The position numbers and the translations under genes were made by a program. From assembly GCF_011065935.2 (NCBI RefSeq), contig NZ_JAAMNH020000001.1:3369001-3433000 (forward strand): 64,000 nt of DNA, written 5' to 3'. Below, piece after piece: positions 50,833 to 59,315 of the stretch (positions are counted from its first letter, which is position 1; every line of letters begins with the position of its first letter). The DNA comes from Clostridium estertheticum (lineage in GTDB: Bacteria; Bacillota; Clostridia; Clostridiales; Clostridiaceae). The notes below the pieces were generated by a model that was not told the DNA's origin, did no database searches, and worked only from the letters and a program-made list of their open reading frames with translations.

Positions 50833-50881
50833 CGAACATTTGTTCTATATTAAGTATACACTATTTGATTTGCACGGTCAA
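50833..50881 (-). promoter_or_regulatory. recA promoter with LexA (SOS) box
   Basis: On the minus strand TTGACC (50876-50881) and TATACT (50853-50858) are 17 bases apart. CGAACATTTGTTC at 50833-50845 matches the Gram-positive SOS consensus GAAC-N4-GTTC and overlaps the expected start of transcription. Confidence 0.88.
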
Positions 50882-50884
50882 TAT

Positions 50885-50957
50885 GCAAAATAAAAGTTCC
50901 CACTTTTTCCTCCTCTTGGATCATTTCGGAATATTATAATGGGAACCCTTTATTTGT
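50885..50957 (-). terminator. Terminator of pgsA
   Basis: GGTTCCCA and TGGGAACT pair across a large interior (about 40 bases) and a U-rich run follows on the minus strand. The large interior makes this less certain than the other terminators. Confidence 0.55.
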
Positions 50958-50983
50958 ATTATTAACAAATTATATTAAATTAA

Positions 50984-51544
50984 TCACTTATCAATTCTAA
51001 TTGATTCTTTATTTTTAACAAAATAGTCAACGCCTGATATTATTGTAATAATAACTGCAGCAGCCATAAATATATTAGTTAAGTTACTTAGAATTGGATT
51101 TAATTCTGGGCTTAAATCCTTTAAATTATACAATAAGGCTATAATTATTGCTACTATTTGAATAACAGTTTTTATTTTCCCCCACCAGCTAGCTGCAATT
51201 ACTTTTCCTTCTGCAGCAGCTATTGTTCGAAGGCCTGAAACTGCAAATTCTCTAGCAATTATAATCATAGCTACCCAACTAGGCACAATGTGAAGTTCCA
51301 CCAAAGATACAAGTGCAGCAGTAACCAAGAGTTTATCCGCTAGTGGATCCATAAATTTACCGAAATTAGTTATTTGGTTTCTGCTTCTAGCTATATAACC
51401 ATCTAATTTGTCTGTAAGAGAAGCTACTATGAAAATAGCAGTAGCCACTTCTCTCCCATAAGGTATGTTCTTAGCTGCCATAAATATTAAAAATACAGGC
51501 ACTAGAAAAATTCTAATCATTGTAAGTTTATTTGCCAGATTCAT
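50984..51544 (-). CDS. pgsA: CDP-diacylglycerol-glycerol-3-phosphate 3-phosphatidyltransferase
   Basis: A 186-residue integral membrane enzyme that makes phosphatidylglycerophosphate, the first committed step toward phosphatidylglycerol and cardiolipin. The CDP-alcohol phosphotransferase motif DKLDGYIARSRNQITNFGKF followed by MDPLADK is complete. About four to five membrane spans. Start ATG at 51544 is preceded by AGGAGTTGTG; an in-frame codon three residues earlier is less likely. It overlaps the end of rimO by 17 bases, so the two are translationally coupled. Confidence 0.95.
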   Translation of the reverse strand: MNLANKLTMIRIFLVPVFLIFMAAKNIPYGREVATAIFIVASLTDKLDGYIARSRNQITNFGKFMDPLADKLLVTAALVSLVELHIVPSWVAMIIIAREFAVSGLRTIAAAEGKVIAASWWGKIKTVIQIVAIIIALLYNLKDLSPELNPILSNLTNIFMAAAVIITIISGVDYFVKNKESIRIDK

Positions 51545-52865
51545 AGCACACAACTCCTATTAAATCATATTCTAAAGCTTTTGTAACCTTCACCTCAACA
51601 AATTCTCCCTTATTATAAACCACATTAGAGTCAAAGAAAATATTTCCATCAACTTCCGGTGCCATTTCATAACTCCTACCAAAATATGTTTTATCATTAA
51701 CGCCTTCTACTAAAACCTTGTATATTTTTCCTATTTTTTTACTATTTAGTTCTTTTGATATACTTTGTTGTATTAACATTAGTTCTTCTTCACGTTTTAC
51801 TTTTATATCATCAGAAATTTGATTTTCCATTTCTGCTGCTAAAGTACCATCTTCCATTGAATACTTAAATACTCCCAATTTATCAAACTTAATTTCCCTA
51901 ATAAATTGTTTTAACTGCTCAAAATCCTCCTGCGTTTCACCAGGGAATCCAACTATTATTGAAGTTCTAAGATTTACTTCCACAATGTTTTTTCTCATTT
52001 TATTTATGTTTTCTGTTATAACATTCTTTCTTCCTTTTCTTCTCATGGATTTAAGAATATCATCACTTATATGTTGGATTGGTATATCTACATATTTACA
52101 TACTTTATCGTTTATTGATATTTCATTAATAATTTCATCTGTCATTTCTTCTGCATAACAGTAAAGTACTCTAATCCATTCAATTCCACTTATTTTAGAA
52201 ATTTCTCTTATCAACTTGTGTAAGTTTTTTTCACCATATATATCAATACCATATCTAGTGGTATCTTGAGCAACTAAAATAATTTCTTTGCAACCATGCT
52301 GGCTTAACTCCCTAGCCTCTTGTACTATATTTTCCATCTTTCTGCTTCTATATTTGCCCCTAATATTCGGAATTGCACAATATGCACAAGCATTATCACA
52401 ACCCTCAGATATTCTAACATATGCAGAATAAGTTCCTGTAGTTAATATTCTTTGTCCTTCATTAATATTTTCATCACTATAACTACAATGTTGTACTTTA
52501 ATATTATTTAAAAGCACCTCTTCTATACTGCTTAATAACTTATTATAATCGTTGACACCAAGCATTATATCAAGTTCTGGCATAAGTTCAATCAGTTCCG
52601 CTCCATAACGCTGGGTAAGGCACCCCGTTGCAATTAAAACCGTACACTTGTATTTGTCTTTGTATTTTGACATTTCAAGAATAGTGTCTATTGATTCTTG
52701 TTTTGAAGATTCTATAAATCCACAAGTATTTACTAAAATTATATTTGCAAGTTTGGGATCATTGGTCATAGTATATTTTTCACTTAAACTGCTTATTATA
52801 ATCTCACTATCAATTCTATTTTTATCACAACCTAAATTTATAACTCCAACTTTTAATTTTTCCAC
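51528..52865 (-). CDS. rimO: Ribosomal protein S12 methylthiotransferase RimO
   Basis: A 445-residue radical-SAM enzyme that methylthiolates the conserved aspartate of ribosomal protein S12. The UPF0004 domain supplies LGCDKNRIDSE, NTCGFIESSKQES and ATGCLTQRYG; the radical-SAM motif is CDNACAYCAIPNIRGKYRSR, and a TRAM domain follows (YKVLVEGVNDKTYFGRS). It is a paralog of MiaB in this window; LGCDKN and GFIESSKQ mark it as RimO. GTG start, the third of three evenly spaced AGGAGG copies being its ribosome binding site. Confidence 0.96.
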   Translation of the reverse strand: MEKLKVGVINLGCDKNRIDSEIIISSLSEKYTMTNDPKLANIILVNTCGFIESSKQESIDTILEMSKYKDKYKCTVLIATGCLTQRYGAELIELMPELDIMLGVNDYNKLLSSIEEVLLNNIKVQHCSYSDENINEGQRILTTGTYSAYVRISEGCDNACAYCAIPNIRGKYRSRKMENIVQEARELSQHGCKEIILVAQDTTRYGIDIYGEKNLHKLIREISKISGIEWIRVLYCYAEEMTDEIINEISINDKVCKYVDIPIQHISDDILKSMRRKGRKNVITENINKMRKNIVEVNLRTSIIVGFPGETQEDFEQLKQFIREIKFDKLGVFKYSMEDGTLAAEMENQISDDIKVKREEELMLIQQSISKELNSKKIGKIYKVLVEGVNDKTYFGRSYEMAPEVDGNIFFDSNVVYNKGEFVEVKVTKALEYDLIGVVCYESGK

Positions 52866-52870
52866 CGGTC

Positions 52871-52970
52871 ATCCTCCTTGTTTGTCTCTCTGAGTAGATA
52901 ACATTTATTAACTGTTATCCTCCTTGTCTTGTTATATAAGTAAATAATAGTTATTAACTATTATCCTCCT
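52871..52970 (-). repeat. 46-bp periodic repeat carrying three AGGAGGAT copies before rimO
   Basis: The complement of AGGAGGAT occurs at 52871-52878, 52917-52924 and 52963-52970, exactly 46 bases apart. Two full units read AGGAGGATAAYAGTTAATAA, then a variable part ending in ACAAGACA or ACAAACA; the third copy is truncated by the rimO start. Only the last can serve rimO. Confidence 0.85.
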
Positions 52971-53054
52971 ATAATTGTACACATAAATTATTGTAAATGT
53001 GATTTACAAATTAAACAAGGGTATTTGCGATTTTTCTTAAAGAAATTTATGTTA

Positions 53055-55370
53055 TTAGTCATTTAATTCGCTATGGCTTAATAATATTTCTCTAGGCTTA
53101 CTTCCATTTCTACCTGAAATAATTCCGCGTTCCTCCATTTGCTCTATAATTCTTGCTGCTCTATTATACCCTATTTTTAGCTTACGTTGCAATAAGGAAG
53201 TGGAAGCTTGATCATTTTCAACTACAATTTTAATTGCTTCATTTAATAATTCATCAATATCATCGGCTTCATCTTTATTACTTGAATTACCTTCTATTTC
53301 GTCTATTATTTCTTTTTCATAGCTTAGTTCTGTTTTCTGACTTTTTATAAAATCAACAACTCGTTCAACTTCTTCTTCTGATACAAATGCTCCTTGAATT
53401 CTAACTGGTTTAGCCTCTCCTACAGGATAAAAAAGCATGTCGCCTTTACCTAGTAATTTCTCTGCACCTGCTGAGTCTAAAATTGTTCTTGAATCTATTT
53501 GACTTGAAACTGCAAAGGATATTCTTGAAGGTATATTAGCCTTTATAACCCCTGTAATAACATCTACAGATGGTCTTTGCGTTGCAATTACTAAATGCAT
53601 ACCGGCCGCTCTAGCCATTTGTGCCAGTCTTCCAATGTATTCCTCTACATCATTAGCACAAACCGTCATGAGGTCTGCTAACTCATCAATTATAATTACT
53701 ATCCAAGGTAATTTATTTTCCGCAATACCTTTATTAACTAATTCATTATATCCTTCAATATTACGTACATTGTTTTCAGCGAAAAGCTTATACCTTCTTG
53801 TCATTTCATTTACAGCCCAATTTAATGCGCCTGCAGATTTCTTAGGGTCAGTTACAACTGGTATCAATAAATGCGGTATCCCATTATAAATATTTAATTC
53901 AACTACCTTAGGGTCAATTAATAATAGCTTAACCTCCTCTGGAGAATATTTATAAAGTAAACTTATTATTAATGAATTTATACAAACACTTTTTCCAGAT
54001 CCCGTAGCTCCTGCTACCAACAAATGAGGCATTTTAGTTAAATCCGAAACAACACAATTACCACCTATATCTTTCCCCAAACTAAAGGATAAATTTTTAT
54101 TTGCAGCTGAAAATTCACTAGACTCTATTACCTCTCGAAGGTATACTGCACTTAACTCTTTGTTTGGAACTTCAATTCCTACAGCTGCCTTACCAGGTAT
54201 TGGTGCTTCAATTCTTACACCAGAAGAAGCTAAATTTAATGCAATATCATCTGCGAGATTTACAATTTTACTAACCTTGACACCAGCATTTGGTTGAAGC
54301 TCAAATCTTGTAACTGATGGTCCTTTTGTAACTTGAATAACTTTTGCTTCAACTCCAAAGCTACTTAATGTCTCTTGCAGTTTATTAGCACTACTAAGCA
54401 ACTCTTTTTTATCATTTTTATTCATTTTTGAAGTAGTATTTTCATTTAATAGGTCTACAGTTGGAAAATCATATTTATTGTTTGACTTTGAATGTACACT
54501 ATTTAATTGTATTTCTTGTTCTACTTCTTGTTTAATAGAATTATCTACATACTTCTCTTTTGATACGCGTACATTGTCTGGTTTAATATTATCAAGAGCT
54601 TCCTCTTTAGTTATAATTTCCACATCAGACGCAACTTCATTTGACCTTAAAAAATCAAATATTTTAATTTTATTGTTAATTCCCTTTATAAAATCATTTT
54701 TATCTGCATTTGGAACTATTACTTCTTCTTGCTTATCACCATTCTCTATATATAACTCCTTATTATCCTTATTATCATTATTATTCTTACTCTTTTTGAT
54801 TATAAACTTATCTTTTAGATTAAAACAGATATCATACAATGATATTTTTAATATTAAAGTTAAACATATAACATAAACACCAATAAAAATAATAAAACTT
54901 CCCACAGCACCAAATAATGTATGCAGTGGTACATCAATTAAATAACTAATAATTCCACCATGCAGCACATGCTCTGAATTGTATATTTTATTAATTCCCT
55001 GCAAAAACTCTCCTTTTGCATAATACTTATTAAATGATAACATTTGTATAAAAAGCAATGTATTTATTATAAAAAGTATTATTCCATAAAACTTCTTGCT
55101 GAAGTTTATCTTTCCTTTCTTAACAATATAGCATATACCAATAAATATTATCGAAAAAGGCGAAAGGTATGCACCCACCCCCAGTATTGCAAAAAGTAAA
55201 TGGTTAATAAAATCACCTATGGTTCCCGATATGGAATCAGAACTTGAAAACATAGTAGAGAATATACTAAATAAAATTAATATTCCAATTGTTATTAAAA
55301 TAATTCCAAAAATTTCACTATCAAAATCTACACTACTCGCGACTTTAGATTTGGTTTTTTTTCTAGCCAA
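53055..55370 (-). CDS. ftsK: DNA translocase FtsK/SpoIIIE
   Basis: A 771-residue septal DNA pump that moves chromosomes through the closing division or sporulation septum. The N-terminal part has about four membrane spans (residues 18-190), then a charged linker, the RecA-like motor with Walker A AGATGSGKSV and Walker B IVIIIDELADLM, and the C-terminal gamma winged helix (TSLLQRKLKIGYNRAARIIEQMEERGIISG) that reads polar DNA motifs. TTG start with a strong GGAGGTGATA. It stands alone between terminators or weak hairpins. Confidence 0.96.
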   Translation of the reverse strand: MARKKTKSKVASSVDFDSEIFGIILITIGILILFSIFSTMFSSSDSISGTIGDFINHLLFAILGVGAYLSPFSIIFIGICYIVKKGKINFSKKFYGIILFIINTLLFIQMLSFNKYYAKGEFLQGINKIYNSEHVLHGGIISYLIDVPLHTLFGAVGSFIIFIGVYVICLTLILKISLYDICFNLKDKFIIKKSKNNNDNKDNKELYIENGDKQEEVIVPNADKNDFIKGINNKIKIFDFLRSNEVASDVEIITKEEALDNIKPDNVRVSKEKYVDNSIKQEVEQEIQLNSVHSKSNNKYDFPTVDLLNENTTSKMNKNDKKELLSSANKLQETLSSFGVEAKVIQVTKGPSVTRFELQPNAGVKVSKIVNLADDIALNLASSGVRIEAPIPGKAAVGIEVPNKELSAVYLREVIESSEFSAANKNLSFSLGKDIGGNCVVSDLTKMPHLLVAGATGSGKSVCINSLIISLLYKYSPEEVKLLLIDPKVVELNIYNGIPHLLIPVVTDPKKSAGALNWAVNEMTRRYKLFAENNVRNIEGYNELVNKGIAENKLPWIVIIIDELADLMTVCANDVEEYIGRLAQMARAAGMHLVIATQRPSVDVITGVIKANIPSRISFAVSSQIDSRTILDSAGAEKLLGKGDMLFYPVGEAKPVRIQGAFVSEEEVERVVDFIKSQKTELSYEKEIIDEIEGNSSNKDEADDIDELLNEAIKIVVENDQASTSLLQRKLKIGYNRAARIIEQMEERGIISGRNGSKPREILLSHSELND

Positions 55371-55504
55371 AGTATCACCTCCATTCTTAATATTTCTACA
55401 AATTTTAGAAATCTCCTTTAACTTTATATAGCTTTATAGATGAATTTTAAACTATATCCATAAAGAATACAATTGATTCTAGCAGTTATGATAAAAAAAC
55501 CAAT

Positions 55505-55549
55505 AAAATAGATATAAATAGGCCCTAAGAACCTATTTATATCTATTTT
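55505..55549 (-). terminator. Terminator of the dapG-tepA operon
   Basis: AAAATAGATATAAATAGG and its perfect complement (55532-55549) form an 18-bp stem around CCCTAAGAA; the downstream minus-strand sequence is U-rich. Confidence 0.85.
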
Positions 55550-56274
55550 TAAGCCTTATCTATCATTTCGTTTAATTTTGATAAGGCCTCACTAATGCCA
55601 CCAACTTCATCTATTAATCCATTATCAACTGCTTGTTTTCCGATAAGTATAGTGCCCATATCATTTAAAAGCTCATCAGTTTGATGCATTAATCTATTTA
55701 CGGTTTCCTTATCGATTTTGGAAGTTCTAATAATAAACTCAGTTATTCGTTCTTGCATTTTATTAAAGTATTCAAAAGTTTGAGATACCCCAATTATCAA
55801 ACCATTCATTCTTATAGGATGAATTATCATAGTTGCAGATGGGGAAATAAATGAATACGCAGCAGCTGTTGCCAGCGGGATACCTATTGAATGACCTCCT
55901 CCGACTACTAGTGATACAGTTGGTTTGCTAACGCTTCTAATCATCTCCGCTATAGCAAGGCCTGCTTCCACATCTCCTCCTACAGTATTTAGAACTATAA
56001 GAATACCTTTTACTTTTTCATCTCTTTCCATAGCAATTAACTCTGGAATAACATGTTCATACTTAGTAGTTTTAGTTTGAGGAGATAACATCATGTGTCC
56101 TTCTATTTGACCAATAATAGACAAAATTTGTATTTTATCATTTTGAATCGGAACATTAGTTACTCCCAGTTCTTTGATATTCTCAACTTGTTGATTTGAA
56201 TTTTCCACAATAATTTCTTTTTTTTGATCTTCTTTATTTTTCTTAGCTTCTTTATTTTTTTCAACTTTTGGCAT
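55549..56274 (-). CDS. tepA: ClpP-like protease TepA/YmfB
   Basis: A 241-residue serine protease of the ClpP fold, called translocation-enhancing protein in Bacillus. The nucleophile Ser129 is in GGHSIGIP and the catalytic His152 in IIHPIRMNG; VLNTVGGDVEAGLAIAEMI forms the substrate cleft. A lysine/glutamate-rich stretch (residues 4-24) precedes the fold. The frame is open to 56328, but TTAGGAGG with correct spacing fits the ATG at 56274. It follows dapG closely, and the two probably share a transcript. Confidence 0.88.
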   Translation of the reverse strand: MPKVEKNKEAKKNKEDQKKEIIVENSNQQVENIKELGVTNVPIQNDKIQILSIIGQIEGHMMLSPQTKTTKYEHVIPELIAMERDEKVKGILIVLNTVGGDVEAGLAIAEMIRSVSKPTVSLVVGGGHSIGIPLATAAAYSFISPSATMIIHPIRMNGLIIGVSQTFEYFNKMQERITEFIIRTSKIDKETVNRLMHQTDELLNDMGTILIGKQAVDNGLIDEVGGISEALSKLNEMIDKA

Positions 56275-56331
56275 TTGCATTCCTCCTAATCCATCTTTAT
56301 TTTGTGCATTAAGAGAAACTATATACATTTA

Positions 56332-57522
56332 TTATCCTAATTTAAATTCCCTATGCAAGGCATTAATTGCTGCTTCAACATATCTCGCTTCTACAAGACA
56401 CCATATAGTCATATGAGAATCTGCTGTTTGAAGAACTTCAATTTTTTCTCTAGTTAAAGCCTTAAGAATTCTAGCCATGACACCAGGTATTCCTCTCATT
56501 TTTGAACCTATAATTGAAATTTTGCTACAATCCCTCACATAAGAATAGGACATATTAGTCTCTTTTATTAAATTTTCAAATTTAATAAAGTCTTTTTCAT
56601 CAATAGTAAATATTTTTTCTTTAGGAAAAACGTTTATAAGATCTATACTTATAAGATTTTCAGCTAAAATATCAAAGAGATCATCGTAGTTAAGATCTGA
56701 ATTTTTGCATATTTTTATTTGAACTCTACTATTCATATGTGTAATTCCTGTAATTATATTTTCATAACCTTCGCTTCCCAAGTTACTAATTACCGTTCCA
56801 TCACAATCGTTCATAGTGTTTTTTATAACTAATGGTATATTATACTTTCTAGATATTTCCACTGCCCTTGGGTGTATAACCTTAGCTCCTTGATCTGCAA
56901 ATTGAAAAATTTCATCATAACTTATTTTCTTTATTAAAGTTGCTTCGGAAACTATTCGTGGATCTGCTGTCATAATACCATCTACATCAGTGTATATTTG
57001 AGTCTCTACTGCATTAAGTGCTGCACCTAATATGGCAGCAGTAACATCACTTCCACCTCTCCCTATAGTGGTAATATAGTTATTCTCATCCTTACCTTGA
57101 AATCCTGCGACCACAGGAATTTTTCCCTTTTGCAGTATGCTAAGTATTTGTTTTGTGTCCACATTAAGTATTGCTGCATTGTTATAATTGCAATCTGTAA
57201 TTATACCTGCTTGTCCTCCAGTTAAGGGCACTGCATCAATACCATTATTATTTAACTCATTGCACATTATTACAGTACTTATAGTTTCACCACAACTCAT
57301 TAGTAAATCTACTGCTAGTGGATTTACTGATTTAAAGTTATCATCTATAAGGGATAGAAGAGTGTCTGTAGCATAAGGCTCACCTTTTCTTCCCATGGCA
57401 GATACTACTACCACGGGAAAATAACCTTCTTGCTTTGCATTTAAAACTTTGCACACTACCAGCTTTCTCTTTTCCTCCGTTGAAACGGAGGTGCCTCCAA
57501 ATTTTTGTACTATTATCTTCAT
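56332..57522 (-). CDS. dapG: Aspartate kinase
   Basis: A 396-residue kinase that phosphorylates aspartate, the first step toward lysine, diaminopimelate, threonine and methionine. The N-terminal IIVQKFGGTSVS, GRGGSDVTAAILGAAL and YTDVDGIMTADPRIV blocks form the kinase domain; the C-terminal part (about 260-396) holds two ACT domains for feedback control. Adjacent ylmC, tepA and ftsK match the dapG locus of Bacillus, where this isozyme feeds diaminopimelate into the wall and spore dipicolinate. ATG follows GGAGGAC. Confidence 0.93.
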   Translation of the reverse strand: MKIIVQKFGGTSVSTEEKRKLVVCKVLNAKQEGYFPVVVVSAMGRKGEPYATDTLLSLIDDNFKSVNPLAVDLLMSCGETISTVIMCNELNNNGIDAVPLTGGQAGIITDCNYNNAAILNVDTKQILSILQKGKIPVVAGFQGKDENNYITTIGRGGSDVTAAILGAALNAVETQIYTDVDGIMTADPRIVSEATLIKKISYDEIFQFADQGAKVIHPRAVEISRKYNIPLVIKNTMNDCDGTVISNLGSEGYENIITGITHMNSRVQIKICKNSDLNYDDLFDILAENLISIDLINVFPKEKIFTIDEKDFIKFENLIKETNMSYSYVRDCSKISIIGSKMRGIPGVMARILKALTREKIEVLQTADSHMTIWCLVEARYVEAAINALHREFKLG

Positions 57523-57537
57523 TTATGTCCTCCATAA

Positions 57538-57813
57538 TTAAATATGAGATTTTTTTAAAAATTCATTATCAACATCAATTATTATAGTTCTGGAACCTAT
57601 TTTTTTAACATATTCCCATGGTACTTCAATGATATCGTTGCTTTTGAAAAAACTAAATTTAGAACTCCCTTCATTAATAATTAAAAATTTCAGAAGACCA
57701 TTCTCATCGATGACTACATCATTGCTACCTAAATTGCTATATTTATCACCATCATTAATGTTGATAATTTCATATCTTTCCATTTCACTGTACAGCTTTA
57801 TATTATCTTCCAT
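57538..57813 (-). CDS. YlmC/YmxH family PRC-barrel sporulation protein
   Basis: A 91-residue PRC-barrel protein of the YlmC/YmxH family, widespread in spore formers and linked to sporulation; its activity is unknown. The core (LYSEMERYEIININDGDKYSNL, GSNDVVIDENGLLKFLII, VPWEYVKKIGSRTIIIDV) is typical. The frame is open to 57849, but AAGGAGGGAATT points to the ATG at 57813. It sits between the M16 protease and dapG, as in other clostridia. Confidence 0.9.
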   Translation of the reverse strand: MEDNIKLYSEMERYEIININDGDKYSNLGSNDVVIDENGLLKFLIINEGSSKFSFFKSNDIIEVPWEYVKKIGSRTIIIDVDNEFLKKSHI

Positions 57814-57949
57814 AGAAATTCCCTCCTTAACAATACTTTGAAGGGTCATTAAACTAAATACAATTACCTTTTATTTATTTTGATGCCCCTAGAATACTAT
57901 GGCATATATTGTGGAGTTATGCATAATTTCTATATTATTATAAATAAAT

Positions 57950-59224
57950 TTACTTATCCATAGAAATAATATTACCTTTAAAAAGTTTTTTAAGCATTTC
58001 TCTTTCTTTACCTACATAGGCAGAATTTATTATACCCTTATTAAAAGTCTTTTCCATTACGGTGTTTACCCTTATCATATCTATATCATTTATTTTTTGC
58101 AATACGTCTTTAGGAGTATTAATTCTATTCAAAAACATAACAGACTTACCATTGCTAAACATTCTACTACTTGTGCTTTCAAGCCCTAGAATATAACTGC
58201 CCTTTAACTGCTCTTTAGCCTTTAGTAATTTTTCATTATCTATTCCTGCTTTTGCAAATTTGCTAACCTCTTCTTTTATTGCCTCAATAGCAACTTCCGC
58301 ATATAGTGGATTGAGCCCCGCATAAATGCTTACAACTCCTGTATTTTTAAATGCTGACAAATAAGAATAGATTGAGTAACACAGGCCTAACTCTTCACGA
58401 ACCTTTTGAAATAGCCTAGAGGAGGCTCCTCCTCCTAATATATTACTTAGAAGTATTAGAGTATAAGTATCCTCATTTCCAATCTCCACACCAGGAATTC
58501 CAAGGCTTATGTGAAGTTGTTCAATATCTTTTCTTCTAAAATAATGGTGATTTAGTAGCTGTGGACTACTATATTTTGTAATATTCTTATTTTTAGTATG
58601 CCATTTCCCAAAATATTTTTCTAGAAGCTTTTCTATATTTTTCATGTCAAATTTACCAGAAATTGATATAACTGAGTTTTCTGGTATATAATACGAGTCA
58701 ACGTAATCTAACATCATTGTTCTATTAAAAGATTTTACTGTATCCATTGTTCCTAAAATAGGTAAGGAAATAGAATCCTTACTCCAAATTGCTTTTGTGT
58801 GTAAATCTACTAACACATCTTCCGGTGAATCTTCACTCATGTTTATTTCTTCGAAAATTACACCTTTTTCTTTTTCAATTTCATCTTCTGAAAAATTACT
58901 ATTGAAAAGCATATCTGACAGAATATCCAATGATAATTCTAAATGTGTATCTAAGGCTTTTATATAATAACATGTGGCTTCTTTTCCTGTAAATGCATTT
59001 ATTTGACCGCCCACGTCCTCAATAGCTTCAGCAATTTGTTTTGCAGTTCTACCTGGCGTTCCTTTAAAAAGCATATGCTCAATAAAATGTGATATTCCAC
59101 TGTTGCTTGTATTTTCATTTCTTGAACCATTTTCTATCCATAAGCCTACGCTTACAGAATTTACATATTCAATGTCTTCAACTACAACTCTTAACCCATT
59201 ATTTAACTTAAATAAATTGTACAT
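57950..59224 (-). CDS. M16 family zinc peptidase
   Basis: A 424-residue peptidase of the pitrilysin/mitochondrial-processing-peptidase group (YmxG/MlpA in Bacillus). The inverted zinc motif HFIEH holds His46, Glu49 and His50, with the distal glutamate in EKGVIFEEINMSEDSPED. A second, inactive half begins near residue 220 (ILLSNILGGGASSRLFQKVREELGL). No signal peptide. Substrates are not known. It lies between pnp and ylmC on the same strand. Confidence 0.93.
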   Translation of the reverse strand: MYNLFKLNNGLRVVVEDIEYVNSVSVGLWIENGSRNENTSNSGISHFIEHMLFKGTPGRTAKQIAEAIEDVGGQINAFTGKEATCYYIKALDTHLELSLDILSDMLFNSNFSEDEIEKEKGVIFEEINMSEDSPEDVLVDLHTKAIWSKDSISLPILGTMDTVKSFNRTMMLDYVDSYYIPENSVISISGKFDMKNIEKLLEKYFGKWHTKNKNITKYSSPQLLNHHYFRRKDIEQLHISLGIPGVEIGNEDTYTLILLSNILGGGASSRLFQKVREELGLCYSIYSYLSAFKNTGVVSIYAGLNPLYAEVAIEAIKEEVSKFAKAGIDNEKLLKAKEQLKGSYILGLESTSSRMFSNGKSVMFLNRINTPKDVLQKINDIDMIRVNTVMEKTFNKGIINSAYVGKEREMLKKLFKGNIISMDK

Positions 59225-59284
59225 ATGCGCCTCTCCTTAATGCGAATTTATATTTACTATGTGCATATTAGGGGAATATTATTA

Positions 59285-59313
59285 AAAAAAATAAAAAGGC
59301 ATCTAAGCCCTTC
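59285..59313 (-). terminator. Probable terminator of pnp
   Basis: A short imperfect stem (GGGC/GCCT) is followed by a long U-rich run on the minus strand directly after the stop codon. The stem is weak. Confidence 0.45.
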
Positions 59314-59315
59314 TA

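Noticed and set aside
54478..54876. A 132-codon plus-strand frame rich in Leu, Ile and Ser, resembling a membrane protein.
   Set aside because: It is the antisense of the charged linker of FtsK, whose Glu, Asn and Lys codons read as hydrophobic residues on the other strand.
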